Source: Neelides folsomi | Lineage: Eukaryota > Arthropoda > Collembola > Neelipleona > Neelidae | DNA length: 64,000 nt | Direction: 5' to 3' | Assembly (NCBI GenBank): GCA_034687125.1 | Contig: JAQGBZ010000071.1 | Coordinates: 163,279-227,278, forward strand | Part shown: positions 49,101 to 62,400 of the stretch, piece after piece | How positions within the stretch are numbered: the stretch's first letter is position 1 | Layout: each line of letters begins with the position of its first letter | Program-made: the position numbers and the translations under genes | The notes under the pieces: generated by a model | Told to the model about the DNA's origin: nothing | The model's database searches: none | What the model saw: only the letters and a program-made list of their open reading frames with translations

Positions 49101-52100
49101 AGGAACTTGGAGCAGAAGCTATTACAATAAGACCCTAGAAGATTTGAGGAGGGGAGGAAGAAAATGTAAGAAGTTGAAGGCGACAAGAGGCAAGAAAAAG
49201 TTGATCATAATTCCGATCACACGGCTCCCATATCGCATTTCTCCCTCTCAAGACTGGGAGCAGCAGAGGGAGGAGGGTGCCATTAAAAGCCCTAATTTCA
49301 CCAAGAGACAACCTTGTTCTTCAATGTTCTTCCGCTCCTGCCGCAGACGACAACGGACTCCAAATGGAGGAATTACAATCTCAAAATTCTGCATTCTCTA
49401 ACACACTCGGGCTTGAGTTGATGTAAGAGCTTTTCTGCATGGAGACAATCCCTCCCTTGTTCTTAATTCCGCATCCATGTTATTTAGAGTTTCCATAATG
49501 TCCTTGTTTTCCCTCCTTTCATTGCTTTGTAATTGGGCTGAGGATTAGCTTCCTATAGTAAGCATAATAATTTCAGTCATTTAATCCCTTTATCTTCACT
49601 TTACTAAATGAAAATGCTAGAAGCGGTTGGAACTGTAATTAAAGATTATTTATTTGCCATAATTTGTAAAATTATTAAAATTATAAGCAGATTGAAATCT
49701 AAAAAAAATTTGTATTTGGTACTTAAAGTAGAATAAAAATAATTTTTGTGTTTTTATTTGTTTTGTAGGATGAATTAAGAATTTATATTTCTTCGATTAC
49801 TTTTTCAATGTTTGATTGAGTGAGTTTATTTAATATTAAAAGGCCACCTTTAAAGATTTGTGGATGCTGTGGAGAAGCTTTCCCTTCAAAGCTCAGTTTT
49901 AATGAGGGCGGAACAAATATTTGAACAATTTCCTTCAAGTTTTCCTTCTCTTTAAGTTCCGGAGGCCAAACAATGGCTCCTTGTTCTTTTTCAACAAAAG
50001 GAAGAATGATCAAAGAAATCCTCGAGTTATTTCATTCCTTCACTTCATTGTGTTTCCAATACATTCCCATACAACATTTTTCCATTTCACTTCCTAGAAT
50101 CGATAACTAAGCCTATTCAATAACCACTATTCAATTAGGATGAATTATTGAACCTTTTCAAGTTACAATTGATAAATAGTTATTTAATAACTTATGTAAT
50201 AATTTTATTCTTAATTCATAATAAGTCAAAATTTGGTCTTTATGTAACTCTTTCACACAAAAATGTAGAGTTCATTAAATTGAAGTTGAAGGAAAAATAG
50301 TTTAAGGGTATATCATTGCAAAAAGTTAAAGTTTATATTCAATTTCATATTTATGACTATGGGCAGAGTTTTAGTACAAAGTTTTGACAATTTCAATATT
50401 TGAACCTTCAAGGAAAAAGTTGTAAAAAGTTTCATTTAAGACGAACTTGGAATGTGAGCATAAATGCCTTTAAATCTCGACTCAGGAGGAAGATCGTAAG
50501 TATTTGGGAATTACTATTGAGTAGTTATCGGAGATTCCCGTGTGGTTTATGGGAATTTGGAGCTCGCAAGGGGATCAGTGGTGGCTTTTGAGTAAAGGGA
50601 TGTTGTTAAAATAGAAGGTCAATTGATTCCAAACTTCCCACCCACGTTCCCAAATGTTCCCAAAGAGAGCCAAGAGGAAGAATGGGGCATTTGAGGGAAA
50701 GGAGTCGGTAAGATAAATCTTAAAGGTAAGAGGAAACTGTCGTTTGGGAGCCAGAATGAATTTTTCTTTGTCTCTTATGAGGCCATCACTCCGTTCCAAT
50801 ACCTGAGCACCCAAATTAAAATGAGTGGAATGGGGAAGACTCCTTCCCTCGCTTTAAATCACCCTCATAAGCATACTGCTTATCGAAGATCCCCCCTTGG
50901 ATCTGGAAATCAGGAAGGAATGCGTTGGCCGATGATGGCCTTTGATTTCTATTAATATTCACCAGGATCTTCTGATGAGACATTTCCAAGATATTTATAA
51001 AACTCACACGCCACTCCTTAAGGGGACGAAGAGAATAAAACTTGAATTGTTTTGAATGGAAACCATTACAACTCTCTTTGGAGTAATGGTTATCGCAGTA
51101 ATGAGGATTCGTTCGAAGCTTCCTTCATTTCTAAAGGACTTCACCCGCACGTATCACCATTTAATGCATAACATACTCTCTGCGTTAACTCGTACTTGCA
51201 TAAATACTTTCCCATGGCTGATACGCATACTTACATTACTCCGTCCACGTTTCACATCCATGAAGGATATTCTCAGTGGTTAAACATATCCTTAATGCCC
51301 ACCTGCTATCATCCCTTAGCGAATCTCCTCTCGTTGACAATTCAAATAAATGGGAGGAAAAGCTTATACTTTGCTGAGTATCAGAGCAGAGTGGGAAATG
51401 TGGGAGAGATATTGGCGATATTCAAAAGGGGAATATAATACTTGGTGTACTTAGGGAACCAGCTTTCCGAATCTCCAAGCTTTCCCTTCTCCTCATCCCT
51501 TACCATTAACTTTAAGTCGTTGATCGGATCAACATGACCGAGCGATACGACTCAATGGTTCCAAGATATGGGGTATCATCTCATCCATCTCGAAATATGA
51601 GAATCTCTAACTCCTGCTCCTCCACTCTCATTACTGATAATGTCATCTCATCAAAGTTGGAGCAGACTCTTTGACAACTCCTGCACTTGATCTCATCCCA
51701 GTACTTTTATTTAAACACGCAATCTCCTATATTTATTCTACAAGTTTTTCAAATTCTTCAAATTTTCTCAATATTTGGACAAATAATATTCAATATTGAT
51801 GCTGAATTTAAAATTCAAATGATTGTATGAATAATATAAATATTTAGTATGTAGTATGTACATAACATACTTACATATTCAGAGTGAAATAAGAGTGTAT
51901 GTACCTTATGAATCTGAATCCATTGTTTTGGTTTGATTTATTGGAAAAATTGAATTTTAAAATGCAAAGACACCCAAGATATTCCTAAATGGCGAGTAAA
52001 TGTGAAAAGAGGGGTAATTTCGGCTGGAGAATATATTAAAAAAGGCGAGGGTGGCCCTTGAGGGAAGAAAGCATTATGAAATGTAGGGATTTATTTCAAG

Positions 52101-54750
52101 ATTTGTGGGACCACGGGTGGTTATTTGGAAGAAGAGCGAAGAGAGGGAGGAAATCCTTGGGTGAAGAAAGTCTCCTCACGTGAAAGCCATCGTTTATGAG
52201 GGGAAGACGTGAGGAGAATGAAGGGAAAAAAGAAAAAATCTCCTCACCCTTCCTTATCTATTGTACATCTGAATACATTCCCATCGCATCAAAATAAAAT
52301 ACATTTATTTCTCAGCTGCCCCTTCCGCATAAAGTCGTCCCCGAAGTCGTCTTCGAATATTGCCATTTACTTTTCCATTTCCTCTTTATTCCACAAATCC
52401 ATTTCTCACCCATTTCACTTATTCTTTAAATGCATTTCCTTTAATTTCTCCTCCAGATTATAACATTATACGGAAAATGAATCTTCCGCGGCCCAAATTG
52501 AATGAATCTCCCCTATCAGGAGCAATTTATGGGTTGAGTTAATTTGAAAGGGAAAGGAGAAGCAAAAGGAACGGCGATCATCAAATACACTTCCTCTATG
52601 CGTTACATGGACATTCTCATGTTCATTCTCATTCATAGGAGGAGTTTTGTTTAAATGTGTCTCGGACTCCTTACGGGTTCCTCTAATTGAAATGCAATTG
52701 CTCTTTACTTGGTTCGCTCCGGAGGAGAAATCTTATGAGCGGCAACGGGGAGTATCGGATTCAGCTCCAAGTGATTAATCCCACAATTTCGTCGCCCTCC
52801 TTCCTTTTAACTTTCTTCTTATTAGAGTGTGTTTGGAGGGAGACGTTGAGAAGTAGTTTAATTAAATCCTCTTCACTCGACCATAATTTACTCCTCCGTT
52901 GGACGGAAAGGGAGTGAAGTCGAAAGTATAAATTCGGCAAGGCAAACCGACGAGGGTTGTTCAAGAAAGCTAATAATATTCAAAGAAGGGATTTAACTCT
53001 TCTTTAAACAAAAAGGGGAAACCTTCCCTGCTTAAGCCGGCATTACGTGGGCATAAAATGAATCAACTACAGGTGCCTTTTTTCTTTATGTTTCCAAATA
53101 GGGTGTAATAATGAATCCATTAGGACTTTACGGGTCCTTTTCATCTTCAATGAACTCCACGGCCTCTGTCTTTCCATATTTATACTCCAGTGTTGTTGCG
53201 CTGAAAAACCACGAATTTGGGAAGTGCACGTGCAAACAGTGTGAATGAAAGAAACATAAATAGTAAGCATTTTAGTTTACCATCCTTTTGCTCTTCAAAT
53301 GGAGATTATAATTCCATCATCGACCGAGAACGTAAATAAATCCAGTTCTTGTGGAACTCTCCTTGTTCCGAATGATGTAATGAACGGGGGAAGATCGTCG
53401 CATTGGTTCCTTTCTCTGGCGCCGGCTAACGTGGTTAAAAGAGGTAAGTACAGCAAGTGCGAGAGTCAAGGAGTCAAGAAGAAGACGGTAATAGAGAAGG
53501 GAAGATAAATTCATTGGGATTGAAATTGTAAAAAGATTAATGATGTAGGAGGGGGAGGAGACGCCCGCGAGTTCCTTCGTCTTTTCCCTCACTTCTTGGT
53601 TGATCTCGGGGCGAGAGAACGGAGACTCCGGTGGGATCGCGAGGTTTCACTCTTCACTTGCTTTCGCACGCGACAGAGGAGAGAAACAAAGAGTGAACCA
53701 TCTGGCCAGATACGGGAGCTCCGGGACACACGCCACGGTTAAATTATGACATAGACCAGTTCCAGTACCAAAGGGATATTCTTCGACAATGATCACATTC
53801 AGCTCGTGTTAATAAACCTACATGAACAAAGATTTCCCCTCCTCTTTAACGAGGCCTTGAGGCGAATATTGACACTCATTCAACCCGCATTTACTGTCCA
53901 CATTGGTACCAAATTAAACAGAAATAATACATTGGGTATCACACTAGAAACTACATTATAAATAATCAGCAAGTTAATTTATTTAAATAATAAATAAATA
54001 AGTTTACTGGGGTTTAAATATTTATTTAATTTAAATCCAATTGTAGAGAAGCCGTTAATGAATTGAGGCTGAGAGAGTAATTTACTCTTTTGGTTCCATA
54101 AAAACAAACTTTTTCGGGAGTTGGGAAAGGGGAACATATGGCATCTCTTTATGAATCCTCCTTTATGATCATATTCCTGGGGAGCGAGAAGAAAGTGAAG
54201 ACAGGAGTTGACTGGTCCTATAATTCTCATATTGAGTTGGAGGCAGGCGGGTGAGAAAAGCCGCCTCGAGGAAATTCTTTCCATGCATTCCCGAAATCAC
54301 CACGAGTTTGTAAAAGGGAAGAGATTTTACTCACCAAACTCCCCGATTCTCGATGGGAAGAAATGGAGGGTTTTGAGGGAAAACGTCAGTAGTAAGTAAG
54401 AGATACTGTAATGAAATAAAATCCCTTTCAGACTCCGATTCAATTTCAAAATTCGATTTACTAGCCGTAATAAGGATAGAAAGGTATCTGAGGATCATAT
54501 ACAGCATCCGATTCAAATTTGGTACAAAAAGACCAAATCATCTTTATTTTCCCCTCCCTTCAACATTACACTCTTCAATTTGTTTCAACTTTTCAAGTGC
54601 GACACTGCTCATTGTTGCATAACTGCAAGGAGAGATCAATTTAAGTTTTATTTATTACAATTGTATGAAATGTGCGATAAGGTAGAATGGCCTCTTAATT
54701 AAATGCCCAATGTCATTTTTAACTTATTGTTCATTTTTGTACATAATATA
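46200..54750. other. Gene-poor stretch
   Basis: No exon chain, RNA gene or transposon protein recognised. The longest frame, 46725-47228 (-), has 167 codons but low-complexity composition and no motif I know; I treat it as chance. The sequence is mostly the less AT-rich, purine-run-rich type also seen at 1-5 kb and 21-34 kb, with AT-rich breaks near 48.3-48.6, 49.6-50.4 and 51.7-52.0 kb. Confidence 0.45.
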
Positions 54751-55239
54751 AGTAGGGACTGACTAATCTGCCAACCCCTGCCACCCCCAAATATTATTAT
54801 ACCAAAATGACCGCCTTGACCTCCTGATCACGAATACATTTTGCCACCCCCGGGTATTTTCACCCGTTTCGGAGTTACGGACCAAAAACGTGGTTATTGT
54901 TTTTCGGACGGATATGAGGAATTTTTCTTATTCGTTGTGTTCAAAACACCAATGCAAATAAATCGGAGATTTATTTTTGGACTGCTCGGAAGGGAAAAAG
55001 AGGATCCTCTGAGGTATCGTCATGTATCCTGAAATGGTGCCAAACAAATCTCACCATAATTCAAAGAGAACAAAGAACATGCGTTTGGTCAGATAGGTGT
55101 TCTGGTAAAAACAACAACCGATTTCAAATTGGGTTTTACAAGTATTTGGTACATCTTGGTTTTTTCACAGAGGTAAAATTAAATTTTATTAATATTAGGT
55201 ATATTATAAGTATATTTTATTTTAGCAAGAATTTTACAT

Positions 55240-56020
55240 GAAAAAATTACAGTGCTCCGTCTTGTTGAATCCAGGCCTGTTCAGAAATTCCTAATTCCCT
55301 GAGTCTTGGTACAAAGAAGGTTTTCAGCATTTCCAGATACGAGCGCTGTTAAAAATTAATTAATCAAGTATAACAAAAATATTTTTATATTTAAATTTAA
55401 GTAAAAATTACTTCATTAGCTGGTCCATCAAAGAAGTACGGTCCAATTAAATGATCTTGGCTCATGGTAGCCCACATGATGACGCAAGGAGATTTTTTTT
55501 CCTTTTCTAAAATCAAATGTGGATCTTCAACGGACCAACAAAAGATGTTTTTGGCAATAGAATTATATAAATTGCAGCTTCATCAGAGAAAAACACATTT
55601 ACGGGATTTTGCAGTTTTGAATTTCTCAAGAAGTTTTGATGCAGCATCTTTATGAACTTTCATGTCGTGTTCACTTAAAGCATTCACCACAGTCGAAATT
55701 TCAGATCCTTTTTCAAGTGCTCTCGTAATGTTGAAAATTGAATGTTAAGTTCTGACTATCGTTTTCCGATCGATTTAAATTTATTTTCAGAACTTGATGC
55801 TTGACTCACTTCAGTTTTTAAATGTCTTGTTTTAATTCTTCTAGAACGAGGCAGGTCCTTAATTACACCCAGGTGGTAAATTTTATTTTCCCATTCTTTT
55901 AACAGGCTTGATGGAGCCCGTTTGTGAAAACGTTCTTCAAATTTATCACTAATTGGATTGAAGGTCTCTAATGTTGTTATTCGTTCGTGTACCCAACTAG
56001 CCGCAGTAACCCTTTCTTCA
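55240..56020 (-). pseudogene. Decayed mariner-type transposase
   Basis: Read on the minus strand, blocks appear in transposase order but in different frames: an N-terminal HTH-like part (FEERFHKRAPSSLLKEWENK, then DLPRSRR) near 55840-55990; VFFSDEAAIY with the first catalytic Asp near 55575-55605; VEDPHLILEKEK near 55495-55530; MWATMSQDHLIGPYFFDGP near 55420-55480; and YLEMLKTFF followed by AWIQQDGAL with the second Asp near 55250-55345. The third acid and C terminus are not visible. Frame changes occur near 55560 and 55700. A DD34D-type mariner relative is the best fit. Confidence 0.75.
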
Positions 56021-56164
56021 TAAGTGAATCGAGATTGATCGGAAATGAAGAAAAATCAATGAAAACAAAATGAATGTGAATGAGAAAATAACAATGGAAA
56101 GGTAAAATAAGAAAGAGAAAAGTGAAGAAAGCAAGGAAGAAAGAGCCAGAGAATGCATTACCGT

Positions 56165-56713
56165 TATATCGCGCTATCTAGTTTTTATTAACATTGGGGC
56201 AAACGCATACTTAATGATACCGACTTCCCACTCACCCTGTGTAAGTTTAATGTATATTTGATAGGTCAATCAGAAATTTTTCGTCACTTATCAGATTGTG
56301 ACAGACAATTCACCATCTTTGATTCTTCACTAAAAAAGCTCTTATTTACAGCCCTTTAGATTTAATTAAAGTTATTCGAGATTGCAAACCAACTAAACCT
56401 TTTCGTTTAACATTAATGACCGTTAACGATTTCTATAATTTTATTCCAGTCCTTAATTTACCCTTAACTCACCCTTGTAGTTTAAAAGTTTCGGAAGTTA
56501 AATGGATAAGGCTTACTCACAATCAAAATGACCAAAGAAATTTCAACCCTATCTTGGAAATTTCATCAAACTACATGGAATCCTCCTGACAATCTCGTTT
56601 TCGAGCTCTGCAATACAGAACCTTTACCTTTGGGAGTTTTATTGATCAAGGGTTTAAAATCACAACTTGTCAGAATTTCACCTGAACACCATATATATTG
56701 GGAATTTCTATAA
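56165..56713 (+). pseudogene. Unidentified decayed coding sequence
   Basis: Three overlapping protein-like stretches follow each other in different frames: TDFPLTLCKFNVYLIGQSEI (near 56220-56280), then DLIKVIRDCKPTKPFRLTLM and LKVSEVKWIRLTHNQNDQRN (near 56350-56540), then DNLVFELCNTEPLPLGVLLI to the stop at 56713. The order and even spacing suggest one gene with two frameshifts, perhaps an accessory protein of a mobile element given its place between two transposase relics. I do not recognise the family. Confidence 0.3.
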
Positions 56714-56864
56714 TTTTAATATTTAATACTTAAAAAAGCTTTATGTTTATAAATTAAAATTACTTTTATTAAAAATGATTACAGTTAATCTGCTAGTTTA
56801 ATTATAAGCATGCAATTTCACGTTGGTTACTAATTTGAACAAATGTTAAGAAATCCTAAGGTAC

Positions 56865-57126
56865 TTATGCGAATAAACCATTCATATGTGCTCTATCCCA
56901 TGCCAAGCGTCGCCGTTTGTGTTCTGCAGTAAGATGCGAAGCTTTTCTCATTCTCTTTCTTCTAATGGCTGGAGAGTGTTGGGTGAACTTCTTTATTGTC
57001 GAAATTGATGTCCCAATGTTCAATTCAGGTTTGACAATTGTTGACGTCGATGAAACATAGCCCTTCTTTAAGTAAGCGTCCGATTTGAACTCGCTCTGCA
57101 ACGCTTAACCGATTTCCACGTCCCAT
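56865..57126 (-). pseudogene. N-terminal fragment of a Tc1/Tc3-like transposase
   Basis: The minus strand starts with MGRGNRLSVAERVQIGRLLK, a Tc3-type HTH opening, then shifts frame near 57075 and continues with TLKKFTQHSPAIRR-like and HLTAEHKRRRLAWDRAHMNG, the segment that precedes the first catalytic Asp in Tc1 elements. The frame ends at a stop shortly after and no catalytic domain follows. It is a fragment about 260 bp long. Confidence 0.65.
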
Positions 57127-58035
57127 GCTAATTAAGTAATTTTAAGTCAATGGACATTTAGGAAAATGGTTTAATGTAACCCACATCATTATATTGTAGA
57201 ATTAATTTCAGTAAATACCTGTAAATCTCTTTGAACAGATGAGAAGATCAGTGAAAGGCGGTGAAAGTAGGACTTCTTATTCGAAATGTCGATTAAATTT
57301 TAATGAAAATCGAAAAAATCCGAATCATTTCCAAAATCCGTTTGTTTTCTAAATGCGCTTTATTGGACCTTTGTTTAGACTGCATGAGACCCCAAATACA
57401 CTATTTACCCCTATTCTAATACGAATATTAGCTAAATGAAACCAAAAAACTGATAATTCTTATTCGAAATATCGGCAGTGTAATAGAACAATATTACATA
57501 TTAGATATTGGATGTGATTGTGATTGTCGGTTTTAAATTAAATATACGGATAAATAAATTTATACATGTAATCTATTTTCAAATATAAAAACGAATTAAA
57601 TGGTAAAAAATATTTAAAAAAATCGGTATGTTATCAAATATTAGATTTATTTAAATAGAACGATACAAAAATCTTATCGCATTACATCTTCTACATACAT
57701 AATATATTTGTATTTACTACAGATTGTATCTATTCTTCATTTAAAGAAGTTTATCATTAAATGGATTGAAAATATATAAAATTACAAAAATACGCACCTA
57801 CTTGTCTCTGTATAATTGATATTATTAGTATTTCTGTTTAATTTGTGATTAAAATTAATATTTAGTTTCATACCCTACATTTAACCTTTAGGTAATAAAG
57901 GGTAATAAAATGGTAATAAAATATAATATTAATTTTCTTGAACATTGGAATAAATCTAAAGTAAACATTCAAATCAATATATAGTAGATATCACGAAAAA
58001 TTAGTAATTTATCTGTGTGTGAGAAAATTAGTAAT
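57127..58035. other. AT-rich stretch between transposon relics and the Sina-like gene
   Basis: No coding potential seen. Two similar segments containing TTCTTATTCGAAAT (near 57270 and 57455) may be remnants of a repeat. The 3' UTR of the Sina-like gene should end in the right part. Confidence 0.4.
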
Positions 58036-59432
58036 TTAGCAATGATTATTATTCTTTCTTGATGTGAGATGATGGAGCGCTGAAGAAAGTGTGAGGCGAA
58101 GAACTTCAATTCCCTTTTCATTGATCCAAGCCCAGTGTGATTTCCCGTGGTTGAATATCTGACTGAGGGGGACGACAAGACATCCCGTCTTCTCCTCCAT
58201 GATCTCCCTCGGAGTCCGAAAAACGGAGTGAACAGGAAGCTCGTGAACAACAAACCTGCTGCTCTGTAAATGATTTTCCTCATAATTCAACCTTCCGCTC
58301 TCCACTCATTCTCGTGTAATAAAATTATAAAATACGAATTTTAATCCCATTTACCTTCAACTCGTCGTCTTCTATAAAGAGCTTCGTACAATATAGAAAT
58401 TTCTTGGCGAACTCTGGGAGGCCAAAGGCGTATATCCAAACGTGGAAGAATCCTTTTGACACGGCATGGCAGTGGAAAAATTGAACTCCGCTCCCAAGTG
58501 AATACCAGGAAACGGTCGTTCGCTCAAACTCCAAATCTACAAGGAACAACGAGGATTTCCTTCACTTTACAACTCCCTAATGAGGAAATGAATCGAGGAC
58601 AAGAAGGCTTTTACCTTCCTTCAATTTTGTCTCCAAGTGGCACCGGACCCTGAATGTGAACTTCTTGTCTTGGGGATTCAGTTCAATTTTCCTCACATTG
58701 TGAGATTCCAAATGGGAAAAGTAGTTGTGGAGTCGCAATTTGCCAGGGCATAAAATACACCCAAGTTCCCTTCGTATCGATAAAAATATTTTTTATTAAC
58801 TTAACTTTAGTTAGAAATTGCATATATTTATAATAAAGAATCGTCAGTTCGTCAGAGTAGTCATTATCTAAATGTAAATGCATTTGAATAATTTAATAAT
58901 AATATTAATTATACTAAAAATGGATGGTTTTACACTTTAAAGATGCATTTTTCCACATGAAGGGGAAAATTTTTGTTGAATATTTCCTCTTGACATCCTT
59001 CATTCCTGTAGATGCAGTTGAAGTATTTTCCAATTACTTTTTCTTCGATTGCTTGGCTCTTCGTATCGTCCCAAAGACTGCCGCAGATTGAACAGACACT
59101 CGGAGACTCTTTATTGCACGTCTTGCAGCGAATATGGTATTTTTCGCACGCTTGCACCGGTGGCTGAGGAATCATGAGGCATTTTCTACATTCGATCACC
59201 TTCTGCCCATCTGACACACCCCGTGCCAACTTTTCGTGAATTTCCTTAATGCTGGAGAAAAGAGAAAATTTTGGAATTTTACTTTTCTTTTCAAATAAAA
59301 AAGCGAATTATAGGTAAGTTATGGAATTTGATCATAAAGGTGATAATTTGGGTTAACTCACTTGCTGATGTACGGCAAAAATCCAATGTCGTTTTTGAAA
59401 GTCTCAGAATTCATAAGTTGAGAACTCAACAT
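58036..59432 (-). CDS. SIAH/Sina-like RING E3 ubiquitin ligase
   Basis: Five exons join in phase to 329 residues: 59362-59432, 58934-59251, 58615-58769, 58355-58536, 58036-58299. The start is the first ATG (MLSSQLMNSE) in an open exon that extends further 5' to an acceptor near 59465, so an upstream coding exon cannot be excluded. The RING reads CRKC...CEKYHIRCKTC...CSIC, with C-x2-C-x10-C-x3-H-x2-C-x2-C-x6-C-x2-C, identical in spacing to human SIAH1. The two SIAH-type zinc fingers follow (CIYRNEGC...HVEKC, then CILC...HLESHN), and the last two exons give a divergent TRAF-like substrate-binding domain (WYSLGSGVQFFHCHAV, then GRLNYEENHLQSSRFVVHEL). SIAH proteins ubiquitinate targets for proteasomal decay, usually as dimers. 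Length is close to SIAH1 (282) and fly Sina (314). Divergence in the TRAF part suggests a lineage-specific paralogue rather than the conserved orthologue. Confidence 0.85.
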
Positions 59433-62400
59433 ATTGGGGTCGTACCAAACCAAACTTCCTACCTAAAATTTGAACAATTTATAATAAAATACGATGTCTA
59501 AAGGTTAACTATGAAGAAATAGATGAGAATAGAAATAAATCTTACATGGCAAAATTCTGACTAGTATTGTATTTAAACCTTCAAATATTCGATATTTTCA
59601 AAAGCTTTGCTCACGAATTCGCAAATATGGACAAGGATTAAATATTCAATATTTTGCATACAACATGTGAATGTGAGCTAAACATGATAGATAAGGGTGA
59701 ATTGTGTATGCAAAAATACTCGAGGCAGAAATTTTGCGAATACGCTATCACGCAAATATGCAAATAGCCCAAAGGAACATTTTCATTCTTATGTTATACT
59801 ATTAAATATTAGTATAGCATTTAAAGCTGAGCTTGTAGCCTGCATCGATTCAAAAATCTGTCATTCCTCTCCCTCATTTTAAAGGGATTGAAAAGAAGGT
59901 TGTCTCCACAAGATGTAGGAAGTAACATTCGGAGGTTGTAATTTTTTTCCAACACTTCCCAGTTTTCCCGTGTCATTTGTAGTGGATTCATAACTTGGAT
60001 TCCTATTAGGACGGAAGGCAGCATAGGGTCACATGCGGCATGTTTGCCATCTTGGGACCCCCAACTCTTTCGGCACGCGATGATAAATGAAGGAGAACTA
60101 GAAGAGTAAGTTGAGCACTTAAAGGAGATATGAACAACCTTCGTCTCCTTCCTTCCTCTATTAGCCTCCTCACCCTCAGGGATGAACGAGAAAAGGCAGA
60201 AGGGGAAAATTATGGAAAATCGAAAACGACATATCTCTCTCTTCATCCCTCAGCGGAATTTCCCACATGATTGCAAAAATTTTGGGAACTCCAGTTTTTT
60301 TTACTCGTCTGAGATTTTCTCCAAGGAGGGTCTTGTTCTCTCCCCTCCTTCTCAATCTTCCTTTGTAGGAGAGGGGGAAAATGTAGGGAAGAGACATCAA
60401 TCCAGGTTACTCTAAATTGTCCTCCCAAATCCACACGAGCGGCCGTCCTCATGGACGCCACTCATCTTCTCAGAAGGAAATCCTTCTGTTGAACAACCCG
60501 CATCTCTCCCCAACCTCCTAGTCCAATCAACAGGGAAAATGGGATTCACTTCTCAAATTCCCAAACATCGTAAATGGAACAAATGCGTTTAAGCCTGAGC
60601 GAAAGTTCTTCCCTCTTTATCCAAACGTCGCTGAGTGTGTAGAGGTGTATTTATTGTACAATCCATACACTCTTTGTATGCCGAGGGGACATGGGTTTGA
60701 AGGGCCATTCTATATTTTTCACGTAATGCATTGCTTCCGCACTCGCGTTACCTTTTAAAGCCATATTTATTAAATCTTAAATCATGGGGCTTTGGAACTT
60801 TCTTTGGCATATTAATTGGAGGGAACTTATTTATATCTCAAAATACCTTTATATAATTACAGCTTGTCTCACCCGACGAAGAAAATTTAAAGCTTCTTAC
60901 AACAAACTTTGTCTTCACTCCGTAGCTCTCGAGAGAATAACGGAGAGTTGTTCCAATTTATGCTTAATATAAATAATCTTCTCTATAATTATTATCGCTC
61001 AATTTTACTTTGTGTGCTTTGAGTTTTGGAAAATATTTAAAAATAAACTGTGTTATATGCTTTGCTTTATGGTATGAATAAAAAGTATGGTTCAGAGCCT
61101 TTAAAATAATTTACCGAAGGTTCTCGTATATTTTTAAGCATCTCCAATGTAGAAATTGCATGTCTCAAAAACTAACAAAAAATGTCAAAATTTTTTAAAT
61201 ACATGAATTTTAAAATATTTCGAAAGGTGGATTTAAAATAAAACATTTCTTTGTTTAAAGATACCAAATCGTCACTTTTTGTTTAATTTCATTACTACCT
61301 AAAATAGTATTTTGAATAAAGTTTGAATTTGAAGTAAAGTATCAGCCAATAAAGGCTGTTGAAACTTTGAAAAGAAAACCTTAATGGGAGGTTTAACCTA
61401 TTTCCCCAAGTATTAAGGAAATATGAATTGAAAGCTGAAAAATAGAAAAGAGAATGATTTGAAAGAGAATCCTTTGCTAAGGGCCCTTCAGGTTAAGTTG
61501 GTAAAGCGATTTGAGGGTAAATAGCGAAAGATGCGGAGAGGGGAAGTTTTGGAATTTCGGGGAGCCGTGGAAGTTAAAGGTTCGTCCCATTAGAAGAAGC
61601 TGAACGAAACTCCCGAGTGGAAAGACCAATTCATTTGGTGAAGTCATTGTACAGACCCCGATGATTTCCTACCGATGGGATATTGCTCATAAATGTCCCC
61701 ATTCACAAATATTAAATGGTCGGCCCAGTGTAGATCTTCAGAGGGCAAAGAAGAGAAAAATTCTTTTCTTCCTCCACTGATTCCGAGGAATGGGAGACCC
61801 TGAGTTAAATACACTCTTCACCGTCCATTGATTTCAAACTAAATGCTATGAGGGAAATTTTCTTTTAAAACGATTCTTCTTTTTTTAATTGCCTCTCATC
61901 TCTCCATCTCCGACCATATCAATAGCTATACATTTTCATCTGCATTTGGACTATTTACAACCAACGCATCCTTTAATAGCAATAAACCCCAAACTCACAA
62001 TGTTTTGTCTATGTACCCTTTTTATATGTAATAAACGACATGAGATTTCATGTGAAAGACAAAGTGCGAGCTTCTTATTTACTTTTACGCACAACTCGTA
62101 GAAGCATTTTGTTTGCAAAGCTAAAAACTTAAAATTAGATACGTCGAGACTTCCTTCATTGTCATACCTGAAAAAGATACGTTTAAAAATACACGTTTGG
62201 AATGTGAGCCATGTTTCATATGAGGATTTCCTTAATTTAAAGAAAATATTGATTCAAGAAGGTATTTATATAGGACTTGCTGCTGGGACTTATGCGTGGG
62301 ACAACCAGAGGGATTCTCGTTTATCTTCTTCTCTAAGACGTCCATTGAGGACAACAAAACACTCATAGAGACTCATAGTAGACTCGGGTGGCGTTTGAAA

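Noticed and set aside
54760-55032. A 63-codon + frame with ordered composition (GIFTRFGVTDQKRGYCFSDG)
   Set aside because: No family is recognised and it abuts the mariner relic; it is more likely part of a repeat than a gene.
59821-60246. A 141-codon minus-strand frame near the Sina-like gene
   Set aside because: It overlaps other frames on both strands, has no recognisable domain and does not join in phase to the Sina-like exons.
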